DNA of 64,000 bases from Haemaphysalis longicornis. Its lineage: Eukaryota; Arthropoda; Arachnida; Ixodida; Ixodidae. The stretch lies in NCBI GenBank assembly GCA_013339765.2, contig JABSTR010001710.1:1-64000 (forward strand). Direction: 5' to 3'. Below, piece by piece: positions 46,656-60,158 of the stretch (within the stretch, counting starts at the first letter, position 1; each line of letters opens with the position of its first letter). Both the position numbers and the translations under genes were made by a program. The notes below the pieces were generated by a model that made no database searches, was not told the DNA's origin, and saw only the letters and a program-made list of their open reading frames with translations.

Positions 46656-46844
46656 TGTAAGCGGCCGATGGGGCGGAGCGGCCGAGCCCTCGTTTATTGC
46701 GGCTGCGCTGGCGGCGCCATGGTCGAAATCAAGCGAGTAGAACGAGAGTGCCGTTCCCGAGAGGTGCCGGGTGCCGAGTCTTCCGTGCCAGCTGGCCTAA
46801 CTGCTGTTGGTGGTGCTTAAGACGATGATGATGGTGTCACTACA
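46656..46844 (-). repeat. LTR of gag-only element (3' LTR on minus strand)
   Basis: This 189-bp sequence (TGTAAGCGGCC...CACTACA) is repeated directly at 48330-48524. Shared blocks include GTTTATTGCGG, TTCCCGAGAGGTGCCGGGTG, GCCAGCTGGCC and GATGATGATGGTGTC. Next to it inside the element the minus strand reads AGGGGGGAAGCCC, a polypurine-like tract, so this is the 3' LTR of a minus-strand element. Confidence 0.85.
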
Positions 46845-48329
46845 GGGCTTCCCCCCTAGCGTGAAGCGCGGTAAAGTGACGAAGGTAAATGACAATGCAT
46901 GAAAATGCACTACGCACTATGTACAGGTATGTACAATTTGTCCTTTGTCAGGAAGAGTCCGTGGGCAGTCAGTGGTCAAGGGGTAGGGGTTGAATAACGG
47001 CACGGTCCTGGTCGTCGGCGAGGTGGCGTCCGGGATGTGGGGAAAGCTCTGGTCGACCAGGCTGGGAGTGCGGCAGCGGACCCGTGGGTGGTAGAGGTGC
47101 AACTGGATCTTCCGTAGACGGCATGATTAGCAAGCACAGCTTCTACGGGAGGAACAGGAGCGGCCGATATGCAGTGTTAGGGGAGTTGAAATACCTGCGC
47201 GGGTGGGCTTTAGAATGGGGATGGTGGCTGCATCGCTGTCTTTGCAACTTGCGCACACGAAACGGGAGGCGGCATCGCGGAACCTTCCGATGATGAGCTG
47301 TGGTTGCTCTGCCGTGAAGTCTCATTCCCGTCTTGCGCGCAAGTTTTGTGTTCCTTGGTCATAGTCGCACAGTTCAGCTGATGTTATAGTGTCGACTGAA
47401 AGTTCTCTTGCAGCAGGGAATCGGTCGACGTCTGGTGGCCAGTTTGTGAGGCGTCTCGAGATTGCACGGAGACACGTAATGCTGCTTTCGGCCACGTTTA
47501 TTTTGAGGCTTGTCCCGCAATCCTTGTTCCAGTCTTGTCATCATAGGCCGGACGTCAGGATTTTCGGGGGCAGTCTGATCAGCTTCGACGGTAAGTTGCA
47601 CTTCCTTGAATCTCGGGCTGTCGTCGGCTGCTGGAGGCTGCCGTACATCCTGAGGCAAGGAAGAAAGCTGTCATACAACGGGAGTGGAGTGGTTTCGGAG
47701 ATCACTGGTACACCTCCACTGTGGAGGTGGTGCAGTTTCCCAGTGAGGAATAGCAGGGAAGTCGATGCTTGCGCGGGTCTGTGCAGCAGATGCACCAACC
47801 TGTGGTTCGGCGTCAGGATGTACTGTCGAGTTCACGAAGCAAAAGGTCGACTCTGTCTTGTTGAAAGTCGTAGCTGGGGCTCGTGTTTCCTGGACCGGCG
47901 ATGCTGGACGTTCCGACGAATTGGAATCGACCGGTGCCGTTACAAGGCGTGGTGGTGTAGACAATGGCGTTTTTTCAGCCGCCGTTGGCGTCCGCTGGGT
48001 TCCCGTACCGCAGTGGTTTAGGACAGCGGCCTTCAGATTGTCGTATGCACTAAGGCCTGGGGCCGGCAGCTGGATGCGCTCAATTAGGTCAGCAGGTAAC
48101 TTCTCTAAAGTGATGAGGTGCCTGGTTTCCTTGGACTGGATATCGTGAACGTAAAAATGGCTCTCCAGGATGACGAACCATGCAGAGTGGTTTCTGATGG
48201 CGTAAAACGGAATCAGCAAGGGAAGTTCTGGGAGGGCGATGGACGTTTGTCGCGTGCCGTTGTCCGCATTGTGGCTGGGGAAGCAGCGGTGTGATGCCAT
48301 GGCGAAGCCGCCTGTCCGGGTCACCAAAT
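46845..48329 (-). pseudogene. gag: gag-only internal region of a small gypsy-like element
   Basis: The minus strand just inside 48329 reads TTTGGTGACCCGGACAGG, a typical tRNA primer-binding site with TGG two bases from the LTR. A 218-codon frame follows (48327-47671). After a short leader it contains LLIPFYAIRNHSAWFVILES, then HLITLEKLPADLIERIQLPAP and AYDNLKAAVLNH, the pattern of Ty3/gypsy Gag capsid in arthropods (consensus: P-F ... W F ... Q, later YD-LK). The rest is Pro/Thr/Ser-rich. No zinc knuckle, protease, RT or integrase is present in the 1.5 kb, so the element would depend on pol supplied in trans. The plus-strand 210-codon frame at 47389-48021 is antisense. Confidence 0.75.
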
Positions 48330-48524
48330 TGTAGGCGGCCGATGAGGCGGAGCGGGCGAGCCCACGTTTATTGCGGTTGCGCTGGCTGCGCCATGGTCGG
48401 AATCAAGCGAGTACAACAAGAGTGCCGTTCCCGAGAGGTGCCGGGTGACGAGTCTTCTGTGCCAGCTGGCCAATCTGCTGATGATGATGGTGGTGCTTAA
48501 GAAGATGATGATGGTGTCGCTACA
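48330..48524 (-). repeat. LTR of gag-only element (5' LTR on minus strand)
   Basis: This 195-bp direct repeat of 46656-46844 has the same TGTA...TACA ends and a six-base expansion in the GATGAT run. On the minus strand it begins TGTAGCGACACC and is followed by the primer-binding site at 48328. The bases outside the two LTRs, ATAC (46652-46655) and GTAC (48525-48528), match at three of four positions, a weak candidate for the target duplication. Confidence 0.85.
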
Positions 48525-48870
48525 GTACCATAGGGAGCTAAGAGGGTTCAACGATGTTCGGTCGCTCTCGACGTGCCGTAGACACTCGAGTCATGGCCCG
48601 GGGAAAAAAAAGGTTCACTTCATTCGGAGTAGTCCCAGTGGCGCTGGCCCGCCCCCAAGTGCAGGAAACAAACAAATATTACAGAATTTTCCCGCAAGGG
48701 AACCCTGAGTAGTATGCGAAGCAGACATGAGGTCGACTGAAGTTCCGATTAGTTTTCAGCTTGTCATTTCCATTGACGTTCAGCTTCGCGTGCCTTCATT
48801 GTATCAGTAGCTTCTTGACGTAGTTTGAATGAGTGAAGGAAATAAGACGCGATTGTAGAGAATGCTCCCG
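48525..48870. other. Unassigned spacer
   Basis: About 350 bp between the LTR element and the next SINE. I see no gene. Confidence 0.4.
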
Positions 48871-48879
48871 TCTCGGTTT

Positions 48880-48975
48880 GTAGCACAGTGGGAAGAGTGC
48901 CATGTACCCCTATTTGCAGCAAGATGTCGTGGGATCGAAACCAGGCGCCGCCTAACTATTTCTTTTTTTTAGAGG
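48880..48975 (+). mobile_element. tRNA-derived SINE head
   Basis: TTTGTAGCACAGTGGGAAGAGTGCC gives an A-box-like TAGCACAGTGGGAAGAG. GTCGTGGGATCGAAACC, about 45 bases later, gives a B-box-like GGGATCGAAACC. CGCCGCCTAACTATTTC and a T-run follow. It resembles a tRNA-like SINE promoter. The real tRNA fold is not kept, so it is not a tRNA gene. Confidence 0.5.
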
Positions 48976-49136
48976 ACTGCGCTGACATCAGCCCAAATGC
49001 TGACGGGGCTGAAGAGACGCGCATGTGCAGTAGAGTGCGGATGGCGGTCAACAACAACGATGGAGAGACACAGCCCCGAGCATGAGAATCTTCGCATCTG
49101 CAATACCTTACCATAAATGCCCAAGAAAGTGCAGCG

Positions 49137-49292
49137 GAAAATAGCCTCGCCGGTATTGTAGTGGTGATTGCACCAGACGCGTATTCTGGAGGTCGTGAGT
49201 TCGGTTCCCACACAGCGGGCATTTTTTTCCACTTTCTTCTGTCTTAATTGAACGAGCCCTCTATTTACCGTTCTGAATTTATACATATATAT
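49137..49292 (+). mobile_element. tRNA-derived SINE (SINE-2)
   Basis: GGAAAATAGCCTCGCCGGTA, GATTGCACCAGACGCGTATTC and a B-box-like GAGTTCGGTTCCC are followed by GGGCATTTTTTTCCACTTTC, CTGTCTTAATTGAACGAGCC and a TTCTGAATTTATACATATAT tail. It closely parallels the copy at 46440-46620. Gypsy-B inserted into or next to its AT tail at 49293. Confidence 0.7.
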
Positions 49293-49536
49293 TGTGGTAA
49301 TTGGGCAACAGTGGCGGGGGACAATCCCAAAGGATGGACATGTGCCGGGTGAAGAGGAAGATATGGCGCGACACGAGCTAGGGCAGAACATGGCGGACTG
49401 GGCTTGGCTAGGTGTGCGCATCCGGATCGGCTGAGCAGTGGACCTTGGCGGAGCGGGACTCCCAGTAAAGGTGTGATTGAGGGGCTCAGTGTCTCTTTGG
49501 GGAACGGCAGCCGGGTGCAAGAACCCCAGTACCACA
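49293..49536 (+). repeat. Gypsy-B 5' LTR
   Basis: This 244-bp LTR starts TGTGGTAATTGGGC and ends GTACCACA. It repeats at 55069 with about nine substitutions and a few small indels by eye, so it is younger than Gypsy-A. The next bases, TTTGGCGCCCGGAACGTG, contain the TGGCGCCCGGAA primer-binding site (TGG at 49539). Confidence 0.9.
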
Positions 49537-49780
49537 TTTGGCGCCCGGAACGTGGGACCGGCCGTGGTTCCCGTGAAGGGTATTGTGGTCTTCTTCCGTG
49601 TTCTGGTGTTTCGCGGTGGGCGTTTTGCGGGCCTAATTACATTCGCGTTTTTTCGTGACCGCCGGGATTTTGGTAGTCCTTCTCGTATTTTGAAGCGTAT
49701 TTTTAGTGGCTTGTGTTGTTTATCACCATTTTTTTTGTGTGTTTGCCTTGCCGCGCGCGAGAACATTTCGTCCCAGGGAC

Positions 49781-51080
49781 ATGCCTGTCCGTGGAGCCGC
49801 TACCCGTCAGATGCCCTTGGTTGCGTCGCGCGAGCCCGCAAGGGATGCGGACGCCACTGGGCTCGTCGGCGTGCTCCGCCCAATCATGGACCTCTGCGAG
49901 AAACTCACGAACCGGCTGGCAGGTCTCGGGCTAGAACGCGATGGGTCCGAGCATGGGCCATCGTTCCAGCTGAACATTGAGGTACCACGGTTCACGTGAT
50001 ACGATGACCGCAAGACAGTGGCGGACTTCCTGGGCGACCTCACCGTATACAAGGCGGCGTCGGGTGCCTCGGACGAGTTCGTCCTGGCCCGCGTCCTGCC
50101 GGTTGCTCTGGAGGGATCCGCCGGTCGCTTGTGGCGCCTGTAGGCTCCGTTCATGTCCTGGGCTGACTTCGTGGCCCGTTTCCACGAGGAGTTCTTGCCT
50201 CCCGACTACGACTACCGCATCCACCGTGAGTTGGAAGCACGTACGCAGTACCCGCGCGAGGGCTTGCTCGAATACATCCGAGCTATCGAGGACCTCTTCA
50301 AACGAGCTATCCCGGGTGCGTCTGATGCAAAAATGGTGAGGCACGTCTTACGACGATGCCACCCGCGCTTCCGACCTTTCTTACGTGGCTGTGAACATTC
50401 GAGCCTGGAGGAGATGGCAGGATCATGCCAGTCAATCGAGGAAGCTCTCATATCGGAGTTGAATTATGTACCCCCTCCGCCAGTAGGGGAAGCAATCGAG
50501 CCAGCTTGTGCATGGAAAGACACCCTTGACACTTCTCCAGAGCGAAGTCCACAGCCGCGTAATGCAGCGGAGGGCTTAAATTCCCCCCGTGCACTAGATC
50601 CTTCTGCCCTTGGCGACAGGCAGTTAGAGCACGGAAGACCACTAGATGGTGGAGCCCATGGCGGGAACTCCCCGCCGCGGTTTGAGCCAGGGTTTCTGCG
50701 TTGGGAAAACAGGCCCTCTTTACTGGCAGGCTCACCGCTCCCCGACCTGAGTCTCTCCCTTTGGGGTCGGCAACGAAATCCCCTGAACTCCAGAGGTCTT
50801 TCTCGTCCAGTTGTCGAGACGGGAGGGTCGCGAGGCTACGTGCCTTGCGGAAATAAAGCTGGCGGCTTTTACCAATGTGGACAGCCAGGACACATTCGTC
50901 GTGAGTGTCCGCGTGTGATGGCTGGTCGCCGAAATGCAAATAGCCATCGAGATAAAGGAATGCAGCCCAAGGCAGTGAGGGTAACTAACCCATCACTGAG
51001 TGGCCCAGAATTGGCTGGTGGCAAGGACTGGTGCTTTTTACCCACTGCTTGCCGTGTTGAAGCAGGCACACAGCCCATAG
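49781..51080 (+). pseudogene. gag: Gypsy-B gag, broken
   Basis: The start is set by the ATG at 49781 (MPVRGAATRQM), about 245 bp after the LTR. Capsid blocks VADFLGDLTVYKAASG, LWRL, SWADFVARFHEEFLPPDYDY and GLLEYIRAIEDLFKRAIPGA (50000-50320) are typical of arthropod gypsy Gag. In-frame stops occur at 49997-49999 and 50141-50143. The nucleocapsid knuckle at about 50866-50910 reads FYQCGQPGHIRREC: the first of its three cysteines is replaced, so the CCHC site is incomplete. The same frame runs on into protease, so gag and pol were one reading frame. Confidence 0.85.
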
Positions 51081-51400
51081 CACCACATCTTTCTGTTCAC
51101 GTTCTTGGAATGGATGTTTCTGCATTGGTTGATACCGGCGGCACTTTGTCGCTCATTGGTGATACCGTCTTTGAATTTTGCCGAGCACGTGGTGTTAAGT
51201 TGCGCCAATGCAGCAATCGGTTGCAAGTGGCCAAAGTTGCTGTGGTGGAAGCACGTGGCACTGTGCCCTTGCACATTTCTTACGCAAGCAGAAGGTGTCG
51301 GCAGCGCTTTACGTAGTGCCCTGGTTTGGCGGTACCCAGGATTTTGGGCCGGGATTTCATTATTCGCGAGGGCCTACTGCTTGACTTGGCGGGAGGTGGT
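51081..51400 (+). pseudogene. pro: Gypsy-B aspartic protease
   Basis: VSALVDTGGTLSLIGD (about 51117-51165) carries the DTG catalytic triad followed by Gly rather than the usual Ala/Ser. An in-frame TAG at 51314-51316 interrupts the domain. The conserved ILGRDF block follows at 51337-51355 in the same frame. It would have processed the Gag-Pol polyprotein. Confidence 0.75.
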
Positions 51401-52895
51401 TACAGATTGGACAATGAAGCAGAATTGATACCTTTTCTGACGTCGACGCATATCTGTATCGTGCCAAGGTCAGCCGCAGTCGCAACAAAATCCGTGTTGC
51501 CTGAGCGAATCAGGCAGTTGCTTGAGGAGTGTCCTTGCAGTGACTACGAGAGGGAGCAGCTCGCCTATGTGCTGGAGCCGTTTGCTGAAATGTTCACGGA
51601 GGCCCCTGGGAGGACAACCGTCCTTCAACATCGCATTGACACGAGAGACGCCCCTCCTTGGAGCTGCAATCCACGGAAGCTCAGCATCCGGAAGAAGGCG
51701 AAACTGGATGTCGCCCTTGACGAGATGCTGAACAGGGGGGTTGTGCGGCCGTCGCAGAGTGCCCATGCATCTCCAGTCATGTTGGCGCCAAAAAAAGACG
51801 GCAGTGGGCGTCTCTGCGTGGACTACCGTCGTCTCAACAGCGTAACTGTAACAGACGCATATCCTTTTCCTGCAGTAGAATCCATCCTTTCCTCGCTTGG
51901 TGGTGCCCGCGTGTTTACCACTTTAGATTGCTCACGCTGCTTTTTGCAAATTGAAATGCACCCTGATGATATTCCTAAGCCCGCCTTCACATGCTACAGG
52001 GGTCTTTTCGAGTTTGTGCGCATGCCGTTTAAGCTGAAGAAGTCCCCGAGCTGGTTTCAAAGATTACTGGACATCGTTCTTGACGATGCACGTTATAAGT
52101 ACGCGATGGCCTATATGGACCACGTCGCCGTCTTTTAGCGTACCTTTGAGGAGCATCTCGTGCATCTCAGAGATATGCTTGACCGCATGAAACGCGCCGG
52201 TATCACCATCAATTCTAAAAAGGTCCAACTGGCGACAAGCAAAGTTGACTTGCTCGGCTTTGTCGTGGACAAGGGAGAGCTTCGTCCTAACGCTGCCAAT
52301 CTGAAGGCAATTACAGAGTATCCGTGCCCGCGTCATGTTAAGAGCTTGCAGCGCTTCTTGGGCATGATAGCCTTTTACCGTAGCTTCATCCCTCATTGCG
52401 CGGAGCTGTCACGTCCTCTAAACCAGTTACTACGGAAAGGCGTAAAATGGCAATGGGAGGAGGCTGAACCGCAAGCTTTTGAAGCACTGTCTCGCGCAAT
52501 CGCGGAAACAGCGGCGTTAAGGATACCGGACCTTAACAAACAATTTGTCTTGCAGACCGATGCTAGCGACTACGGACTGGGCGCAGTGCTGATGCAGGAG
52601 TTTGAGGGCGTTCTCCGTCCGGTAGCATTTGCTAGCCATACGCACACTCCGGCTGAGCGCAATTACACGGCCACAGAACGTGAGTGTCTAGCAATTGTGT
52701 TTGCACTAAAGAAATTTGACATGTATCTTGACGGTGCCTCTTTCACCATTCAGACAGACCACATGGCATTAACGTGGCTGCAGCGTTTGCAGAACCCTGC
52801 TGGTCGTCTTGCCCGCTGGGTGCTTGCGCTTCAGCGCTACGATTTTCCGGCGACTATATTCAGCACAGGAAGGGTTCGCAGAATCAAGTAGCTGA
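51401..52895 (+). pseudogene. pol: Gypsy-B reverse transcriptase and RNase H
   Basis: The RT blocks are well preserved: ASPVMLAPKKDGSGRLCVDYRRLN (about 51769-51840, shown here only by its ends ASPVML and VDYRRLN), FTTLDCSRCFLQI with the first Asp, FEFVRMPF, then AYMDHVAVF at 52109-52135 where YLDD/YVDD is expected. The second catalytic Asp is His, so polymerase activity would be lost. An in-frame TAG at 52136-52138 follows directly. The connection region (LGFVVDKGELRP) and RNase H (LQTDASDYGLGAVL at about 52550-52592, ERECLAIVFALKKF, TDHMALTWL) continue in the same frame to 52891. Confidence 0.9.
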
Positions 52896-54258
52896 CGCGC
52901 CATCGCGCGCACCCCTGCCACCATCTTCGGACGCGGAAGCGCCGGCGCTAGTGGCTGCAGTGGATACTGACGCACGCTGGGGTACGCTGGTGAGCAGGGC
53001 AGATCTTCTCGCGGCGCAACTTGCCGACAGACTCTGCCGTAAGATCATTGATCTCGTCGCGGCACAGGGCGCTGCTCCCACCAGCAACAGTGGTGAGTTT
53101 GATACATATGTGTTGGCGGAAGACTGTCTCCTGCTTCGGTATATTCCGGAGGAAGACGACGAAGCTTATTCACAATTCCGCGCTGTTGTACCTCGTAAGC
53201 TTTGAAGGGCTTTCATCCGTTACTTTCATGATTCAGCAGTGGCTGGTCACAGCTCTGGCAGTAAAACCTATGAGAAGTTATGTCGGACTGTCCCGTGGCC
53301 AGGAATGAGGCAGGGTGTGCTGAGGTATTCCAGGAGCTGTCACGTGTGTCAGACCGCGAAACCCCGAGTCGGTTGCCCGCCCGGATTGATGCTGTCTGTT
53401 GAGAGTAAGAGCCCCTGGCAAATCGTTGCTTGCGATATCATGGGCCCTTACCCCCGCAGCCCGCGTGGTAATTTTATTTGTTTGTGGTGACGGACCATTT
53501 CACGAAGTGGGTAGAGCTGTTCCCGCTACGTACCGTCAATACACCAAGTGTATGGAGGTGCCTAATAAGAATGTGTTTTCGCGTTTGGTTTCCCCGCACA
53601 GCTCATAACGGATAATGCTACGTATTTTAAGAGCAAATTGTTTGAGGACAACTGCCGAGCTGTAGGCGTGAAACATAAACGTACGACCACCTATCACCCT
53701 CAGGCAAACATAACTCAGCGTGTAAATCAGCACCTCAAGGCGATGCTAATTGCTCATACGGAGCAACACAAGCATTGGGATGCTAATCTGCCTGAGATTG
53801 CATTTGCCACTCGCACCACGGTGAATCGTTCAACCGGGTTTATGCCGGCTTATTTGAACTACGGTCGGGAAATGCCATTTCCTCTTGACAGGACAATTCC
53901 AGAAACGGGGGCTGGTTCTGGTCTGTCGCCCCATGCTGTGGCCGTCCGCCAGCGACTGCGTGACGCGATACAGGCTGCCCGGGAGCAGCTTGACGTTGCT
54001 CTTCTCCAGCAGGCGGAGCAGTACAACCGGGGCCGTCGGGATGTTCAGTTTGCGGTTGGCGACATGGTTCTCCGGCGCACTCATCCACTGAGCGATGCCT
54101 CACGCAAGTTTGCCGCGTCAATAGCCCCTAAATGGGAGGGCCCTTTTACCGTAAGCGAGAAGCTGTCTTCCCTAACGTATCTCTTACGCCACAGCAGTAC
54201 ACGTGAACATGCAGGCCCGGTTAATATAGCAGACCTTAAACAGTACCACGTGGACTGA
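52870..54258 (+). pseudogene. int: Gypsy-B integrase, catalytic Glu replaced
   Basis: After a +/-1 shift near 52870 the frame reads HRKGSQNQVADAPSRAP (RNase H/integrase linker). The zinc-binding region carries a HHCC-like set (FHDSAVAGH ... SCHVCQ, about 53228-53355). The core has VACDIMGPYP (first Asp, near 53435) and LITDNATYFKS (second Asp, near 53605). In between, the frame shifts near 53475 and back near 53590. The third catalytic block, near 53693-53735, reads HPQANITQRVNQ where HPQANPTERVNR is usual: the catalytic Glu is Gln. The C-terminal domain (APKWEGPFTVSEKLSS, about 54122-54170) and the stop at 54256-54258 are intact. Confidence 0.9.
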
Positions 54259-55055
54259 TCTGCTTTTGGCCGCAGTGCCTCTTGTTTCTCAATGGTGCGC
54301 ACCCGTCATGTTAACTTTCTATGGGATGTATCTAGAGTATCCTTTTTAGGCATTTTTTTGTTTCGGATTACCTATGCTTGGCCCTGAATTTGAAGATTGA
54401 TCAGTCCCACGTGATGGGTTTCTTTATTTTTTCGTTTTTTTTTCAGGTAGAATTGTTCGTTTATGGGCGTTAATTTTTACTTCTTTCACCTGCAGAATCC
54501 ATTTTGACGTTCCCTACGGCTGCGCCCGCATTCACCGCCGCACCGTTTGGAGGACTTTTACCACTGCCACATCAACATGCGCATTGGCATGCCCCGGTGG
54601 CATCCTGAGCTCCTGACTCCCTCTCCTTGGGACCACCTTCCCGGCACCACAGCACTTGCTCCAGGCCGTCGCTGCTCCCACCTCTCATCTGTGCTGCTCT
54701 TTGCGGGCGTGCTCTGGTCTATGAACTGGACTGTTTGGTGCTGCTCTTGCCTCCCCTCTGACTCTGCGTCCTCCTGGTTGGAGGCCCTACCTTTTCACTC
54801 TGAGGCTGTCGGACACGGCCTCGTCTGTAATGGGTTGTTCCCGCAAGGCCAGCGACCCTGACGCTTCCCTGACAGTACCTGTGCTGGCATCCACCTGTGG
54901 GTGCTTTTGCAGAGGACATCTTCAAGTTCCCACACTGCTGTCCCACAGCTCTTTCGTGGACAACGTCATAATCTTGGTGTGCCAACGTCTAATCCGTCCA
55001 GTTACTCTCGGCTCTTTCTCGGAATCCTCGAAGACTGTATCTCAACCTTTTCTTC
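54259..55055 (+). other. Gypsy-B 3' untranslated region
   Basis: About 800 bp between the pol stop and the polypurine tract. A plus-strand frame of 104 codons (54547-54861) has no signal peptide, membrane anchor or envelope-like motif that I recognise. A C/T-rich stretch occupies 54560-54800. There is no evidence for an envelope gene. Confidence 0.5.
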
Positions 55056-55068
55056 GGAGGGTAGAGAG
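55056..55068 (+). promoter_or_regulatory. Gypsy-B polypurine tract
   Basis: GGAGGGTAGAGAG directly precedes the 3' LTR start TGTGGTAA, the expected place for the plus-strand primer. Confidence 0.7.
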
Positions 55069-55309
55069 TGTGGTAATTGGGCAACAGTGGCAGGGGACAA
55101 TCCCAAAGGATGGACATGTGCCGGGTGAAGAGGAAGATGTGGCGTGACACGAGCTAGGGCAGAACATGGCGGACAGGGCTGGGCTAGGTGTGCGCATCCG
55201 GATCGGCTGAGTAGTGAAGTGGACCTTGGCGGAGCGGGACTCCCAGTAAAGGTGTGATTGAGGGGGCTCAGTGCCTCTCTGGGGAACCGCAGCCGGGTGC
55301 AAGAACCCC
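55069..55309 (+). repeat. Gypsy-B 3' LTR, last ~9 bases missing
   Basis: This aligns with 49293-49527 through CAAGAACCCC and then stops; the terminal AGTACCACA of the 5' LTR is absent. From 55310 the palindromic element begins. Compared with the 5' LTR it has a five-base insertion in the GTAGTGAAGTGG region. The target duplication of Gypsy-B cannot be read because of the loss. Confidence 0.85.
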
Positions 55310-55610
55310 GTCTTTGACGCCAAAGGAGGCATAGGGGTGTGGTTAGGCTCTTTTCTTTTTTTTACTACGGTTAATGAAGTGAACATTTTTTTTAAATATA
55401 CAGAAGAAAGAAAGAAAAACACGCGCCCAGAGTGGGGACCGAACCCACGCCTTTCGATCGGTCCCCACTCCAGGGTTCGGTCCCCACTCTGGGCGCGTGT
55501 TTTTCTTTTTTTCTTCTGTATATTTAAAAAAAATGTTCACTTCATTAACCGCAGTAAAAAAAAGAAAAGAGCCTAACCACCACCCCTATGCCTCCTTTGG
55601 CGTCGTAGAC
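55310..55610. repeat. 300-bp near-perfect inverted repeat with tRNA-like core
   Basis: Arms 55310-55446 and 55473-55610 are reverse complements apart from a few changes (for example ACTACGG versus ACTGCGG, and a 2-3 base indel in GGGGTGTGG). The arm runs GACGCCAAAGGAGGC, TTAGGCTCTTTTC, GAAGTGAACA, AAATATACAGAAG, CACGCGCCCAGAG and GGGGACCGAACCC. The 26-bp centre holds CTTTCGATCGGTC. Read outward, each arm starts with a B-box-like GGGTTCGGTCCCC followed by a T-rich tail, so it may be two SINE copies head to head. It begins exactly where the Gypsy-B LTR breaks off. Confidence 0.9.
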
Positions 55611-55659
55611 TGCTGACCTATTTTTCTGTATTTCCTCAACGAGCCCCTCATTTCCTTAC

Positions 55660-55713
<54 letters not shown>
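55611..55713 (+). mobile_element. SINE-2 3' tail and (AT)n
   Basis: TTTCTGTATTTCCTCAACGA and CCCCTCATTTCC match the SINE-2 3' part seen at 46565-46600 and 49235-49270. They are followed by an (AT)n run at about 55663-55713. Confidence 0.55.
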
Positions 55714-55715
<2 letters not shown>

Positions 55716-55845
55716 TTAGTAGGGACAGAGACAAACGAGAAAGACGTAGAAAATAGAAATAAATTTACTGGGAGTCCTCTCCCTGAAACATCACTAAACT
55801 TATTTCTATTTTCTACGTCTTTCTCGTTCTCTGTCCCTACTAACC
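55714..55845. repeat. Second inverted repeat (52-55 bp arms)
   Basis: Arms 55714-55768 (GGTTAGTAGGGACAGAGA...) and 55794-55845 (...TCTCTGTCCCTACTAACC) are complementary except for a three-base indel (ACAAACG versus AACG) and one or two substitutions. The 25-bp spacer is TGGGAGTCCTCTCCCTGAAA-like. It lies between two (AT)n tracts. Confidence 0.9.
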
Positions 55846-55884
55846 TCATTTTATTCGCGCTCTGTGTGAGTTTTTATCTTTTCA

Positions 55885-60158
<4,274 letters not shown>

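Noticed and set aside
47389..48021. 210-codon plus-strand frame
   Set aside because: It is antisense to the gag-only element, whose minus-strand gag shows recognisable capsid blocks, a primer-binding site and LTRs in the right order.
54547..54861. Envelope gene after pol in Gypsy-B
   Set aside because: The 104-codon frame has no signal peptide, membrane anchor or cleavage motif, and the region is a C/T-rich untranslated stretch.
55310..55610. Assembly artefact (fold-back read) as the sole explanation of the palindrome
   Set aside because: The two arms differ by several substitutions and a small indel, and a different palindrome follows. The artefact remains possible but is not the simplest reading; long reads would decide.
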